A stretch of 46,353 bases of DNA, taken from assembly GCA_001724025.1 (NCBI GenBank), contig MEDJ01000016.1, forward strand, positions 1 to 46,353, given 5' to 3'. A program made the position numbers and the translations under genes. Of this stretch, positions 15,643-24,353 are shown piece after piece. Position 1 is the first letter of the stretch. Each line of letters begins with the position of its first letter. Below the pieces are notes generated by a model. That model had not been told where the DNA came from. It did no database searches and saw only the letters and a list, made by a program, of their open reading frames with translations. Source of the DNA: Acidobacteria bacterium SCN 69-37 (GTDB lineage: Bacteria > Acidobacteriota > Vicinamibacteria > Vicinamibacterales > SCN-69-37).

Positions 15643-16956
15643 TTGCACGCCGGGAAGGCGCTGCCGCAAGATGCGCCAAGACCCGTGGCCCTCACGACCC
15701 GCACCTCCTCCCCCCACCGCTCACGACTCCTCGCGACGTCAGCCGAGCTCTTCTGGACGCACGGATACCGCGCCACCACCACGCGTCGCATTGCCTCGAC
15801 GCTCGGCCTGCAGCAGGCCACGCTGTATCACCACGTCGCCAGCAAGGAAGATCTGCTCTACGAAATCTGCGCCTCGTCACTCGCCCAGCTGCTGCGGGCC
15901 AGCGAGGCCGCCCTCTCGGGCCTGACGACGCCGCGCGAGCGGCTCGAAGCCCTCATCCGGACCACGATCCGCGAACTGCTCGCCAATCAGCGCGAACACG
16001 CGACGATGATCTTCGAGCTGCGCGGCCTGTCGACGCCGCGGCAGGACGACGTGCTCGGCGCGCTCGATCGCTACAGGCAGCTGATGCGCGGCATCCTCAC
16101 CGATGGCCAGCAGCGCGGCGATCTGCGCACCGACCTCGACGCGAAGTACCTCGAGCAGGGGCTCTTCAACCTGTTCACCTGGATCCTGGTCTGGTACGGG
16201 CCCGCCGAGGACCTGTCCCCCGACGCGCTGAGCGATCTCGTCATCGACCTGTTCCTGCACGGCGCCGCCACCGATCGCCGACGCGTGGCGCCGCCGGCCG
16301 CCTGGCCGCCCGACGCGCCGGCCGTCATCGACGACGGCTCGAAGAGCGAGGCGGTCCGCACCGCGCAGCGCATCTTCACGGTGGCCGCGCAGCTGTTCCG
16401 CGCCCGGGGCTATGACGCCACCACCGCGCGCGAAATTGCCGCGGTGCTCGGCATCCAGAAGGCGTCGCTCTACCATCACACGCGCGGCAAGGCGCACCTG
16501 CTGCACCAGGTCTGCACGATGGCGCTGCGCCAGATCCGGAAGGACGTGCTCGCGGCCACCGAGCACGTGCGCGATCCGCTCGAGCGCGTGCGCCAGCTCG
16601 TCATCGCCCACGTCACGAGCCTGCTCCAGCACCAGGATCAGCACGCGGCGTCGCTGCTCGAGGCCCGGGCCCTGTCGGGCGAGCAGGCCACCGACGTCGC
16701 GCTGCTGCGCGAAGCGCACGAATCGACCGTGCGTCACGTGCTCGATCTCGCGCAGCAGGCCGGCGCGCTGCGTCCCGAGTTGCCGACCCGGTATCTCGGC
16801 CTGCTGCTCTTCAGCCTCACCAACCGGACGATGCTCTGGTACCGCCCGAACGGACCACTGCGGCCCGCGCAGCTCGGGGAGTTGTTCGCCGTGCTGTTCC
16901 TCGCCGGCGCCGCGGCCCCCGACGCGACGCGCCAGCCGCGCGCGGCCGGCCGCTGA
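15643..16956 (+). CDS. Tandem double-TetR transcriptional regulator (two complete TetR units in one chain)
   Basis: 437 aa from TTG 15643; GTG 15685 is an equally possible start, and neither has a clear ribosome site. Two full TetR modules repeat with a period of about 215 residues. HTH 1 spans about residues 28-75 with recognition helix QQATLYHHV (57-65); HTH 2 spans about 240-290 with QKASLYHHT (272-280). Each is followed by a ligand domain ending alike: WYGPAEDLSPDALSDLV (184-200) and WYRPNGPLRPAQLGELF (399-415). The C-terminal style resembles KstR2-type regulators. TetR proteins usually work as dimers of single modules, so one chain could fold as a pseudo-dimer. It precedes NIPSNAP and SDR genes and is divergent from hldD. 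The ligand is unknown. Confidence 0.9.
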   Translation: MHAGKALPQDAPRPVALTTRTSSPHRSRLLATSAELFWTHGYRATTTRRIASTLGLQQATLYHHVASKEDLLYEICASSLAQLLRASEAALSGLTTPRERLEALIRTTIRELLANQREHATMIFELRGLSTPRQDDVLGALDRYRQLMRGILTDGQQRGDLRTDLDAKYLEQGLFNLFTWILVWYGPAEDLSPDALSDLVIDLFLHGAATDRRRVAPPAAWPPDAPAVIDDGSKSEAVRTAQRIFTVAAQLFRARGYDATTAREIAAVLGIQKASLYHHTRGKAHLLHQVCTMALRQIRKDVLAATEHVRDPLERVRQLVIAHVTSLLQHQDQHAASLLEARALSGEQATDVALLREAHESTVRHVLDLAQQAGALRPELPTRYLGLLLFSLTNRTMLWYRPNGPLRPAQLGELFAVLFLAGAAAPDATRQPRAAGR

Positions 16957-17005
16957 GCCGTCCCGGCGATCGCGGACCACACCCGTCGGCCGCCGGGCGT
17001 GCGGG

Positions 17006-17011
17006 TATACT
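17006..17011 (+). promoter_or_regulatory. Putative -10 box TATACT before the NIPSNAP gene
   Basis: TATACT lies 32 bases before the ATG at 17043 and is followed by GACGCG. It matches the form seen at 36848. No -35 was recognised. Confidence 0.4.
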
Positions 17012-17042
17012 GACGCGCACGCTCATCCAAGGAGGCCGTCCT

Positions 17043-17477
17043 ATGTCCGTTCGCGCCCGACTGCTGGCCGCGGTCCTGTCGATCGCTGCCCTGACCGGTA
17101 CCACCACCCTTCCCCTGGCTGCTCAGCAGCCCGCCCCGGCCACCGCGCCGTCAGGCCCGGTCTTCGAGGTCCGGACCTACGTCGCGTCAGCCGGCAGGCT
17201 CGACGATCTGCACGCGCGGTTCCGCGATCACACCATCCGCATCTTCGCGCGGCACGGCATGAAGAGCATCGCGTACTGGATCCCCACCGATCAGCGCAAC
17301 ACGCTGGTCTACATCATCCAGCACGAGAGCCGCGAAGCCGCTGCCGCCAACTGGAAGGCGTTCCAGAGCGATCCCGAGTGGATCAAGGTGGCCGCCGCGT
17401 CGAACGTCAACGGCAACATCGTCTCGCGTACCGAGTCCTACTTCGCGACGCCGACCGACTACTCCCCGATCAAGTAA
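17043..17477 (+). CDS. Exported NIPSNAP family protein
   Basis: 144 aa with a Sec signal peptide ([19 protein letters not shown]...) and probable cleavage after LAAQ. The mature part is one NIPSNAP/dimeric alpha-beta barrel domain: [37 protein letters not shown], and [19 protein letters not shown] 17043 follows AAGGAGG at ideal spacing. NIPSNAP proteins have no settled enzymatic role. Exported copies are frequent in Acidobacteria and Bacteroidetes, often near sugar-oxidising proteins. It lies 104 bases before the SDR gene on the same strand and 86 bases after the TetR gene. Confidence 0.9.
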   Translation: MSVRARLLAAVLSIAALTGTTTLPLAAQQPAPATAPSGPVFEVRTYVASAGRLDDLHARFRDHTIRIFARHGMKSIAYWIPTDQRNTLVYIIQHESREAAAANWKAFQSDPEWIKVAAASNVNGNIVSRTESYFATPTDYSPIK

Positions 17478-17580
17478 GCTTTTCCGCTGGTGCGTGCCGG
17501 TCGCGCGCGGCGGGTCTCCGGCGAGGCCCGCGCCGCGGCCGGGCGCGCTCGTGTTTCACCCTGTTCCCCTGAAGAGACTC

Positions 17581-18360
17581 ATGGCACATACGAACGTACT
17601 CGACAGTTTCCGCCTCGACGGCAAGATCGCCCTGGTGACGGGCGGCGCACGCGGGCTCGGCCGGACGATGGCCCTGGCGCTGGCCGAAGCGGGCGCCGAC
17701 GTGGCCCTGGCCGGCCGCACCATCGCCAACCTCGAGGAGACCGCCACCGAACTGGCCGCGGCCACGGGCCGCCGCATCCTCCCGTTCGGCGCCGACATCA
17801 CGAAGGAAGCGGACGTCGCCAGGCTGGCGGCCGACGTGACGGCCGCGCTCGGACCGATCGACATCCTGATCAACAACGCGGGCAACAACATCCGCGGGTC
17901 GGTCCACGAACTGAGCGAAGCGGACTGGGATTCGGTGCTTGACACCAACCTGAAGGGCCCGTTCCTCTGCTCGCGGGCGATCGGTCCCGACATGGCGACG
18001 CGCGGCTGGGGCCGCATCATCAACCTCGGCTCGATCCTGTCCTACATCGCGCTGCCCGGGCGGGCGCCGTATGCGTCGGCCAAGGCCGGCGTGACCGCGC
18101 TCACGCGCGTGCTCGCGCTCGAGTGGGCCGGCACGGGCGTCACGGTCAACGCGATCTGCCCCGGCCCGTTCGGCACGGAGATGAATCGTCCGCTGCTGAA
18201 CGATCCGGTCAAGTATCAGGAGTTCGTGCGCAACATCCCCATGGGCCGCTGGGGTGAACTCGACGAGCTCGCCGGCCTCGTCGTCTTCCTCGCCTCCCCC
18301 TCGTCATCGTTCATCACCGGCAGTTCGATGCTGATCGACGGCGGCTGGACGGCGAGGTAG
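17581..18360 (+). CDS. SDR family oxidoreductase (gluconate 5-dehydrogenase-like)
   Basis: 259-aa classical short-chain dehydrogenase. Cofactor motif TGGARGLG (about 21-28), NNAGNN, catalytic Ser in NLGSILSY, Tyr-x3-Lys in YASAKAG, and the C-terminal [10 protein letters not shown] are all present. Overall style is that of 2-deoxy-gluconate or gluconate 5-dehydrogenases, but SDR substrates cannot be read reliably from sequence. ATG 17581 is preceded by GAAGAG. It may be co-transcribed with the NIPSNAP gene and controlled by the double TetR regulator upstream. It converges with the ExoD-like gene. Confidence 0.85.
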   Translation: MAHTNVLDSFRLDGKIALVTGGARGLGRTMALALAEAGADVALAGRTIANLEETATELAAATGRRILPFGADITKEADVARLAADVTAALGPIDILINNAGNNIRGSVHELSEADWDSVLDTNLKGPFLCSRAIGPDMATRGWGRIINLGSILSYIALPGRAPYASAKAGVTALTRVLALEWAGTGVTVNAICPGPFGTEMNRPLLNDPVKYQEFVRNIPMGRWGELDELAGLVVFLASPSSSFITGSSMLIDGGWTAR

Positions 18361-18383
18361 AGCGCCGGCGATGACGCAGTTGC

Positions 18384-18407
18384 AGGGGCGACGCATGCGT
18401 CGCCCCT
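18384..18407. repeat. Perfect 24-bp palindrome of the GGGGCGACGC/GCGTCGCCCC type
   Basis: AGGGGCGACGCA joined directly to its complement, centred at 18395/18396, in the gap between two convergent genes. It is followed by a short direct repeat, CCCTACCCCATCA, twice. Repeats of this type are scattered in many GC-rich bacterial genomes; here it may act as a bidirectional terminator. Confidence 0.85.
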
Positions 18408-18419
18408 ACCCCATCACCC

Positions 18420-19058
18420 CTACCCCATCAACCCCGCAAGTCCCCGCCCGGCGGCGATGGCGCCGGCGATGAGGATGCCGAAGTAGATGATCGTCGCGAC
18501 GTTCATCAGATGGCCGGCGATCAGCAGCAGGCCGTCGCGCTCGAGCAGGCCCAGCGCCAGCAGCAGGATGGCAATCCCCGGCAGCGTGTTGGAAAACGGC
18601 ACGAACCCGAACGGCATCATCAGCAGGATGCCGCCGAGGACCAGTCCGCCGCCGTGCAGCAGGCGCGCGCCGGCCGTGCCGGCCACGAACTGCAGACGCG
18701 GCCTGACCACGCGCTCGATGCGCGCCACCACGCCGCTGGCTTTCTCGAACGCCTGCCGCAGCGCCGGCGCCGGCAGCTGACGATCGAGAATCTGCCGCGG
18801 CAGCCACGGCATCCGGTTGACCGTCACTCCCACCGAGAACAGGATGATGGCCAGGCCGAAGACCGTGCTGACCCCCGGAATCGAGACGGGGATCAGGAAC
18901 GGCAGCGTCAGCACGGCGCAGACGAGCAGCATCCCCTCTTCCCCGATCAACTCGAGCATCTGCCGCAGCGAAACCGTCGTGCCCGAGAGCGACGTCGACA
19001 CGCTCTGCAGCGTCACCGACAGGCGTCCGCCCCCGGCGTGGCCGTCAGCCGCGCTCAC
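18420..19058 (-). CDS. ExoD family membrane protein
   Basis: 212 aa, GTG start at 19058 after AGGGAGGATC. It has the ExoD (exopolysaccharide synthesis) fold. An amphipathic N-terminus (VSLRQMLELIGEEGMLLVCAVLTLPFLIPVSIPG) is followed by FGLAIILFSVG, the linker MPWLPRQILDRQLP, and several membrane helices to the C-terminus. ExoD proteins influence exopolysaccharide and alkali tolerance in rhizobia, with unknown mechanism. It lies 36 bases after the MFS gene and is probably co-transcribed with it. It converges with the SDR gene. Confidence 0.88.
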   Translation of the reverse strand: MSAADGHAGGGRLSVTLQSVSTSLSGTTVSLRQMLELIGEEGMLLVCAVLTLPFLIPVSIPGVSTVFGLAIILFSVGVTVNRMPWLPRQILDRQLPAPALRQAFEKASGVVARIERVVRPRLQFVAGTAGARLLHGGGLVLGGILLMMPFGFVPFSNTLPGIAILLLALGLLERDGLLLIAGHLMNVATIIYFGILIAGAIAAGRGLAGLMG

Positions 19059-19094
19059 GCGATCCTCCCTGTCCTTCCTGTCCTTGCCCCCATC

Positions 19095-20429
19095 TCAGGC
19101 CTGCGCGCTCGGCGCCGACGCCTCGACGGGTGTGTGGGAATCCAGGAAGAGCCAGCACACGGCCCCGACCATGTAGATGGCCGACGAGATCATGAACGTG
19201 AGCGTCCAGTTGTCGTTCGTCCACGTGAGGATGTAGGCCACGACCGTCACGGAGAACGCGCCGGCGATGCTGCCCATCATGTTCATGGCGCCCGACACCG
19301 TTCCGGCGTAGCGGCCGCCGATGTCCATGGTGCCGGCCCACGCGGCGGGCATGATCACGTCGTTGAAGAAGCCGGCCATGCCGAGCACGAACATCGCGTA
19401 GATCGGGTGCTGGATGCCCGTGAAGATGAAGATGCAGGCCGACGCCCCGACGAACCCGCAGAGCGCCACGATCCGCCGGGCCAGCCGCACGCTGCCCACC
19501 GCCTTCGCGACACGCGGCAGCACCGCGGCCGACACCAGGCAGCCGAATCCGCCGAGCAGCAGCGGCAGGCCGGCCAGCATCGCGGTCACGAACGGCCCGA
19601 GCTGCAGGCCGCCGAACTGCACGCCGCCCTGCTGTTCGCGCAGGTACGTGGGCAGCCAGTTGATGTAGAACCACCAACCATAGGCCAGGCACATGTACTG
19701 AATCGACAACAGCCAGACCGATCGGTTCGTGAAGATCAGTTTCCAGGGGACGCCGCCGTGCGCCACGGCCACTTCGCTGGCCGGCGGGAGCAGCGCGAGT
19801 TCGGCCTTGTTGACCGACGGGTGCGTGGCGGGATCGTCACGGAACCAGCGGAAGAAGAAGAACGCCCAGACCACGCCGATGATGCCGAACAGTTCGAACA
19901 TGCGGGGCCAGGTCAGGTGCGAAATCAGCCAGACGACGATCAGGGGCGTGAACGCGCCGGCCATGCGGGTGGCGAGCCAGATCAGCGACTGCGCCCGTTC
20001 ACGCTCGTTCTTCGGCAGCCACGTCGTCAGCATGCGCGTCATGCCGGGGAAGGCCCCGGCTTCGCCGGCCCCGAACATGCCGCGGACGGCGATGAGTGAC
20101 GTGGCGCTCCACACCCAGCCGGTGGCCGCGGTGAAGAACGACCACCACAGCACGATGCGCATCAGCACGCGGCGCGGACCGACCCGGTCCGCCAGCCAGC
20201 CGCCGGGAATCTCGAAGATCGCGTACGCGTACCCGAAGATCGCCAGCGCCCAGCCCATCTGCACCCGCGTCAGGCCGAGATCCTCGGTGATGAACGGCGC
20301 GGCCTGCGAAATGGCCACGCGATCGATGTAGGTCACCACGGCCAGGATCACGGCAAAGCTCAGCGCAATCGACCGGGCACGAGTGGGAGGAGCGGAAAAG
20401 CCCCCAGGCGGGGAAACAGTAGATGCCAC
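19095..20429 (-). CDS. MFS transporter, anion:cation symporter (sugar acid/phthalate) type
   Basis: 444 aa from GTG 20429, chosen because GAGG lies just upstream; an upstream GTG at 20483 is possible. It has twelve predicted helices. The ACS-family signature VVTYIDRVAISQAAPFI in helix 1 and GYAYAIFEIPGGWLADRVGPRR in helix 2 match GudP/GarP/ExuT-like importers of hexuronates and aldonates. GEAGAFPGMTRMLTTWLPKNERERAQS is the family loop motif. It is divergent from the sugar-acid dehydratase at 20707, so import of the aldonic acid degraded by the 20707-27048 genes is likely (inference from context). Confidence 0.9.
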   Translation of the reverse strand: MASTVSPPGGFSAPPTRARSIALSFAVILAVVTYIDRVAISQAAPFITEDLGLTRVQMGWALAIFGYAYAIFEIPGGWLADRVGPRRVLMRIVLWWSFFTAATGWVWSATSLIAVRGMFGAGEAGAFPGMTRMLTTWLPKNERERAQSLIWLATRMAGAFTPLIVVWLISHLTWPRMFELFGIIGVVWAFFFFRWFRDDPATHPSVNKAELALLPPASEVAVAHGGVPWKLIFTNRSVWLLSIQYMCLAYGWWFYINWLPTYLREQQGGVQFGGLQLGPFVTAMLAGLPLLLGGFGCLVSAAVLPRVAKAVGSVRLARRIVALCGFVGASACIFIFTGIQHPIYAMFVLGMAGFFNDVIMPAAWAGTMDIGGRYAGTVSGAMNMMGSIAGAFSVTVVAYILTWTNDNWTLTFMISSAIYMVGAVCWLFLDSHTPVEASAPSAQA

Positions 20430-20706
20430 AGTTACCTCACGAACGGTTGATAGTGAATGGCGCCTGATGATGTCACAGGTCACCGGTGCGCGCCATGCTG
20501 GCCACCTGTCCGATACCCACCCGGGGCACCTTCATTCCTGCGCGCGCGGATTCGCGATGCACGACGACGACCTTCCGGGTAAACTGGAAGCCTGTTTCGC
20601 AGTGAACGCGCGCCGACCGTTCTGGACTCTCGCACGTCTCCCGCCTCGTGCCAGATGCTGACCGGCCTGATGGCGGCTTGAGCACGAGGTCGGGCACCGC
20701 ACGGTT
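20430..20706. promoter_or_regulatory. Divergent control region of the MFS gene and the sugar-acid cluster
   Basis: 277 bases without a gene. The inverted repeat ATGGCGC (20457-20463) and GCGCCAT (20490-20496) flanks GATGATGTCACAGGTCACC and could be an operator. On the minus strand, GTGACA (20471-20476) is a reasonable -35 for the MFS gene. No ribosome site is obvious directly before 20707. Confidence 0.35.
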
Positions 20707-22446
20707 ATGGGTCATCAGAAGACATCAGACAAAAAAACCTATCGGTCGGCCGCATGGTTCGGAAAAGCCGACAAAGACGGCTTCATCCATCGCAGCTGGA
20801 TGCGCAACCAGGGCTATCCGGAAGACGTGTTCGACGGGCGCCCCGTCATCGGCATCTGCAACACCTTCTCCGAACTGACGCCGTGTAACGCGCACTTCCG
20901 CACCATCGCCGAGTTCGTCAAGCGTGGCGTGTGGGAGGCCGGCGGCCTGCCGGTCGAGTTTCCCGTCACGTCGCTGGGCGAATCGAACATGCGGCCCACG
21001 GCCATGCTGTTCCGCAACCTCGTCGCGATGGACGTCGAGGAATCGATTCGCGCCAATCCCGTCGACGGCGTCGTGCTGCTCTGCGGCTGCGACAAGACGA
21101 CGCCCTCGCTCATCATGGGGACGGCCAGCTGCGACATCCCCGCGCTCGTCGTCTCGGGCGGCCCGATGCTCAACGGCAAGTACCGCGGCCAGGACATCGG
21201 CTCGGGCACCGACGTGTGGCGCTTCAGCGAGGACGTGAAGGCCGGCCGGATGAGCCTGCAGGAGTTCAGCGAGGCCGAAGCGTGCATGTCGCGCTCGGCC
21301 GGTCACTGCATGGTCATGGGCACGGCCTCGACGATGGCGTCGATGGTCGAGGCGCTCGGCCTGGGCCTGCCGCAGAACGCGGCGATTCCCGCCGTCGACT
21401 CGCGGCGCAACGCCCTGGCCCACATTGCCGGCCGGCGCATCGTCGATCTCGTCCGCGACAACGTGACGATCTCGCAGATCCTCACGCGGGCCGCGTTCGA
21501 GAATGCGATTCGCGTCAATGGCGCGATCGGCGGATCCACCAATGCGGTCATCCACCTGATCGCCATCGCGCGCCGTCTCGGCGTCCCGCTGTCGCTCGAG
21601 GACTGGGATGCGTTCGGCCGCGACGTGCCGACGCTCGTCGACCTGAAGCCGTCGGGCCGCTACCTGATGGAAGACCTGTACTACGCAGGCGGCCTGCAGG
21701 GCGTCATGCGCATCCTCGGCGAACACGACCTGCTCAACCGCGACGCGCTGACCGTCAACGGCCGCACGCAGTGGGAGAACGTCAAGGACGCGCCGATCTG
21801 GAACACCGAGGTCATTCGCCCGTTCGACAACCCGGTGGTCGCGCACGGCGGCATTGCCGTGCTCTCGGGCAACCTGGCGCCGAACGGCGCCGTGCTGAAG
21901 CCGTCGGCAGCCTCGCCCGGCCTGATGCAGCACCGCGGCCGCGCCGTGGTCTTCGAGACCATCGAACACTACAAGGCCCGCATCGTCGATCCCGCGCTCG
22001 ACATCGACGCGACCTGCATCCTCGTGCTGAAGAACTGCGGGCCGAAGGGCTATCCGGGCATGGCCGAGGTCGGCAACATGGGCCTGCCGCCCAAGCTGCT
22101 GCAGGCGGGCGTGCAGGACATGGTCCGCATCTCGGACGCACGCATGAGCGGCACGGCGTACGGCACGGTCGTGCTGCACGTCTCGCCGGAGGCGGCCGTT
22201 GGCGGTCCCCTGGCGCTGGTCCAGGACGGCGACATGATCGAACTCGACGTGCCGGGCCGACGCCTGCACCTCGATGTGTCGGACGAGGAACTGGCGCGGC
22301 GACGGGCGGCCTGGCAGGCGGCGCCGGTGCCCGAGAGCGGCTGGGCGAAGCTGTACGTCGAGCACGTGCAGCAGGCCGATCAGGGCGCCGACCTGGATTT
22401 CCTGGTCGGCAAGCGCGGCGTGGAAGTCACGCGGGAATCACACTGA
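20707..22446 (+). CDS. IlvD/Edd family sugar-acid dehydratase (L-arabinonate dehydratase-like)
   Basis: 579-aa dehydratase converting an aldonate to its 2-keto-3-deoxy form. Length and motifs fit the sugar-acid branch: RSWMRNQGYPEDVFDGRPVI, then CNAHF, CGCDKTTP and GHCMVMGTAST. These give Cys60, Cys128 and Cys201 as the probable [2Fe-2S] ligands, the spacing known from Rhizobium L-arabinonate dehydratase. NGAIGGSTNAVIH and RMSGTAYGTVVLHVSPEA complete the active site. Dihydroxyacid dehydratase (IlvD) and phosphogluconate dehydratase (Edd) are less likely because of the N-terminal signature and the neighbours: SDR, FAH-fold hydrolase and GlcD/GlcF follow on the same strand. The exact sugar (arabinonate, xylonate, fuconate or similar) is undetermined. 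Confidence 0.92.
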   Translation: MGHQKTSDKKTYRSAAWFGKADKDGFIHRSWMRNQGYPEDVFDGRPVIGICNTFSELTPCNAHFRTIAEFVKRGVWEAGGLPVEFPVTSLGESNMRPTAMLFRNLVAMDVEESIRANPVDGVVLLCGCDKTTPSLIMGTASCDIPALVVSGGPMLNGKYRGQDIGSGTDVWRFSEDVKAGRMSLQEFSEAEACMSRSAGHCMVMGTASTMASMVEALGLGLPQNAAIPAVDSRRNALAHIAGRRIVDLVRDNVTISQILTRAAFENAIRVNGAIGGSTNAVIHLIAIARRLGVPLSLEDWDAFGRDVPTLVDLKPSGRYLMEDLYYAGGLQGVMRILGEHDLLNRDALTVNGRTQWENVKDAPIWNTEVIRPFDNPVVAHGGIAVLSGNLAPNGAVLKPSAASPGLMQHRGRAVVFETIEHYKARIVDPALDIDATCILVLKNCGPKGYPGMAEVGNMGLPPKLLQAGVQDMVRISDARMSGTAYGTVVLHVSPEAAVGGPLALVQDGDMIELDVPGRRLHLDVSDEELARRRAAWQAAPVPESGWAKLYVEHVQQADQGADLDFLVGKRGVEVTRESH

Positions 22447-22487
22447 GGGGTGAGAGGCGGCCGGCTGCAGACTGCCGGTGTTCGGAG

Positions 22488-22509
22488 CGCCGGGGCTTCA
22501 GCCCCGGCG
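22488..22509. repeat. REP-like hairpin, GGGGCTTCAGCCCC family
   Basis: CGCCGGGGCT, TC, AGCCCCGGCG: a perfect 10-bp stem and 2-nt loop between two co-directional genes of the sugar-acid cluster. It is the same family as 7486, 35523 and 35569. Confidence 0.85.
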
Positions 22510-22556
22510 GGGACAACGACGGAACGTTCGGGAACAGCTAACGAGGAGCGAATATC

Positions 22557-23309
22557 GTGCACACGTTTGATTTGAATGGCCGCGTGGCGGTCGTCACCGG
22601 AGCGGCTCAGGGATTCGGTCGCGCCATCACCGAACGCTTCCTGAAGTCCGGGGCTGCCGTGGCGATGTGGGACTTCGACGCCGCTGAACTCGACAAGACC
22701 GCCAAGGAAGTCTCGAGCCTCGGGCGCGTCCTGCCCGTGCGCGTCGACGTCTCCGATCTGGACGCGGTCAACGCGGCCACCGCCGAGACACTCGGGGCGC
22801 TGAAGCAGATCGACATCCTGGTCGGCAACGCGGGCATCGCGGGACCGAACCACAAGATCTGGGACTACCCCATCGACGAGTGGCGCAAGGTCATCGAGAT
22901 CAACCTCTTCGGCATCTACTACACGAACCGCGCGGTAGTGCCGCACATGATCGAGCGCAACTACGGCCGGATCATCAACATCGCGTCGGTCGCCGGGAAG
23001 GAAGGCAATCCGAACGCCTCGGCCTACAGTGCCTCGAAGGCCGCGGTCATCGCCTTCACCAAGTCGCTCGGCAAGGAACTGGCCGACAAGAACATCGCCG
23101 CCAACGTCGTCACGCCCGCCGCGGCCAAGACGCGCATCTTCGACCAGATGACGCCCGAGTTCCACAAGTTCATGCTGTCGAAGATCCCGCGCGGCCGCTT
23201 CCTGCAGATCGAGGAGCTGGCGTCGATGGTGGCCTGGCTCGCCTCCGAGGAGAACTCGTTCTCCACCGGATCGGTCTTCGACATCAGCGGAGGACGATCG
23301 ACGTATTAG
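22557..23309 (+). CDS. SDR family dehydrogenase, probable 2-keto-3-deoxy-aldonate 4-dehydrogenase
   Basis: 250 aa from GTG 22557, with GAGGAG about 9 bases upstream. Cofactor site TGAAQGFG (about 15-22), NAG in VGNAGIAGPNHK, catalytic Ser in NIASVAGKEG and Tyr/Lys in YSASKAA; the C-terminus ends FDISGGRSTY. Between an aldonate dehydratase and an FAH-fold hydrolase, the expected job is NAD-dependent oxidation of the C4 hydroxyl of the 2-keto-3-deoxy acid to a 2,4-diketo acid, as in the LRA4-type or L-2-keto-3-deoxypentonate 4-dehydrogenase routes. That role is inferred from gene order; the sequence alone says only SDR. Confidence 0.85.
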   Translation: MHTFDLNGRVAVVTGAAQGFGRAITERFLKSGAAVAMWDFDAAELDKTAKEVSSLGRVLPVRVDVSDLDAVNAATAETLGALKQIDILVGNAGIAGPNHKIWDYPIDEWRKVIEINLFGIYYTNRAVVPHMIERNYGRIINIASVAGKEGNPNASAYSASKAAVIAFTKSLGKELADKNIAANVVTPAAAKTRIFDQMTPEFHKFMLSKIPRGRFLQIEELASMVAWLASEENSFSTGSVFDISGGRSTY

Positions 23310-23343
23310 CGGCCGGCGACAGGCACGCCGCCAATACGTCGAC

Positions 23344-23380
23344 GCCAGAAGTTCTGGCTTTCTGTCTTCTGGCTTCTAAC
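23344..23380. repeat. Short AGAAGT-type repeat between SDR and hydrolase genes
   Basis: GCCAGAAG (23344-23351) with its complement CTTCTGGC (23366-23373), an internal palindrome CCAGAAGTTCTGG, and a trailing CTTCTAAC as in the element at 5783-5907. Confidence 0.7.
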
Positions 23381-23398
23381 TTTGTCAAGGGATACACG

Positions 23399-24247
23399 AT
23401 GAGATTGCTGCGTTACGGACAGCCCGGCCAGGAAAAGCCGGGCATCCTCGACAACACGGGTGCGCTGCGTGATTTGAGCGGCGTGGTGCCGGACATTGCC
23501 GGCGAGGTGCTCCTGCCGGACGGCCTGGCCCGCCTGCGGGCGCTCGACCTGACCACGCTGCCGAAGGTCGAGGGGGCGCCGCGTATCGGACCGTGCGTCG
23601 GCCGGGTGGGCAAGTTCATCTGCATCGGCCTGAACTACTCGGATCACGCGGCCGAGTCGAACATGCCGGTCCCGACCGAGCCGATCCTGTTCATGAAGGC
23701 CACGTCGGCGATCTCGGGTCCGAACGACGACATCGTCATCCCGAAGGGATCGCAGAAGACCGACTGGGAAGTCGAGCTCGGCATCGTCATCGGCCAGGAG
23801 GCCCGGTACGTCTCCGAAGCCGACGCGCTCGCACACGTCGCCGGCTACTGCACGGTCCACGACGTGTCGGAACGCGCGTTCCAGCTCGAAATGGGCGGCC
23901 AGTGGGTGAAGGGCAAGAGTGCCGACACGTTCGGCCCCATCGGCCCGTGGCTCGTGACGGCCGACGCCGTGCCGAACTGGAACCAGCTCGGCCTGTGGCT
24001 CGAGATCGACGGCAAGCGCTACCAGAACGGGACGACGAGCACGATGATCTTCGGGGTGCCCTACCTCGTGAGCTACATCAGCCAGTTCATGAGCCTGCAG
24101 CCGGGCGACATCATCACCACGGGCACGCCCCCCGGCGTGGGCATGGGCCAGAAGCCGCCGGTGTATCTGCAGGCGGGCAGCGTCGTGCGCCTCGGGGTCG
24201 AGGGGCTCGGCGAACAGCAGCAGCGCACCGTCGCCTGGCAGGGGTGA
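23399..24247 (+). CDS. Fumarylacetoacetate hydrolase family protein, probable 2,4-diketo-3-deoxy-aldonate hydrolase
   Basis: 282 aa; ATG 23399 with AAGGGA upstream. The FAH fold is clear: FICIGLNYSDHAAESNMPVP, PILFMKATSAISGPNDDIVIP, DWEVELGIVIG (metal-binding Glu residues), HDVSERAFQLE, GKSADTFGPIGPWLV and GDIITTGTPPGVGMG. Members with this signature include 2,4-diketo-3-deoxy-L-fuconate hydrolase, which cleaves to pyruvate and lactate, and 5-hydroxy-2,4-dioxopentanoate hydrolase, which gives pyruvate and glycolate. The SDR and dehydratase upstream and the GlcD/GlcF oxidase downstream favour one of these over fumarylacetoacetase or ureidoglycolate lyase. Confidence 0.9.
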   Translation: MRLLRYGQPGQEKPGILDNTGALRDLSGVVPDIAGEVLLPDGLARLRALDLTTLPKVEGAPRIGPCVGRVGKFICIGLNYSDHAAESNMPVPTEPILFMKATSAISGPNDDIVIPKGSQKTDWEVELGIVIGQEARYVSEADALAHVAGYCTVHDVSERAFQLEMGGQWVKGKSADTFGPIGPWLVTADAVPNWNQLGLWLEIDGKRYQNGTTSTMIFGVPYLVSYISQFMSLQPGDIITTGTPPGVGMGQKPPVYLQAGSVVRLGVEGLGEQQQRTVAWQG

Positions 24248-24278
24248 CGCCGCGCTCGACCGTCGTTTTCCGCATGGA

Positions 24279-24302
24279 CCTCCGGGGCGTGGGCCCCGGA
24301 GG
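24279..24302. repeat. Hairpin after the hydrolase gene
   Basis: CCTCCGGGGC, GTGG, GCCCCGGAGG: a perfect 10-bp stem and 4-nt loop starting 31 bases after the stop codon. No T-tract follows, so it may be a REP-type element or an RNA-stabilising hairpin rather than a full terminator. Confidence 0.65.
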
Positions 24303-24353
24303 ACGCGCCAGAGGGTGAAGCCCCCGGCACGTCCGAACGTCAGAAGTGTTGAT

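Noticed and set aside
15643-16956. Two separate adjacent tetR genes joined by an error
   Set aside because: The frame is continuous with a plausible linker (about residues 208-238) and no internal ribosome site or start near the second module was seen; kept as a fusion, with read checking advised.
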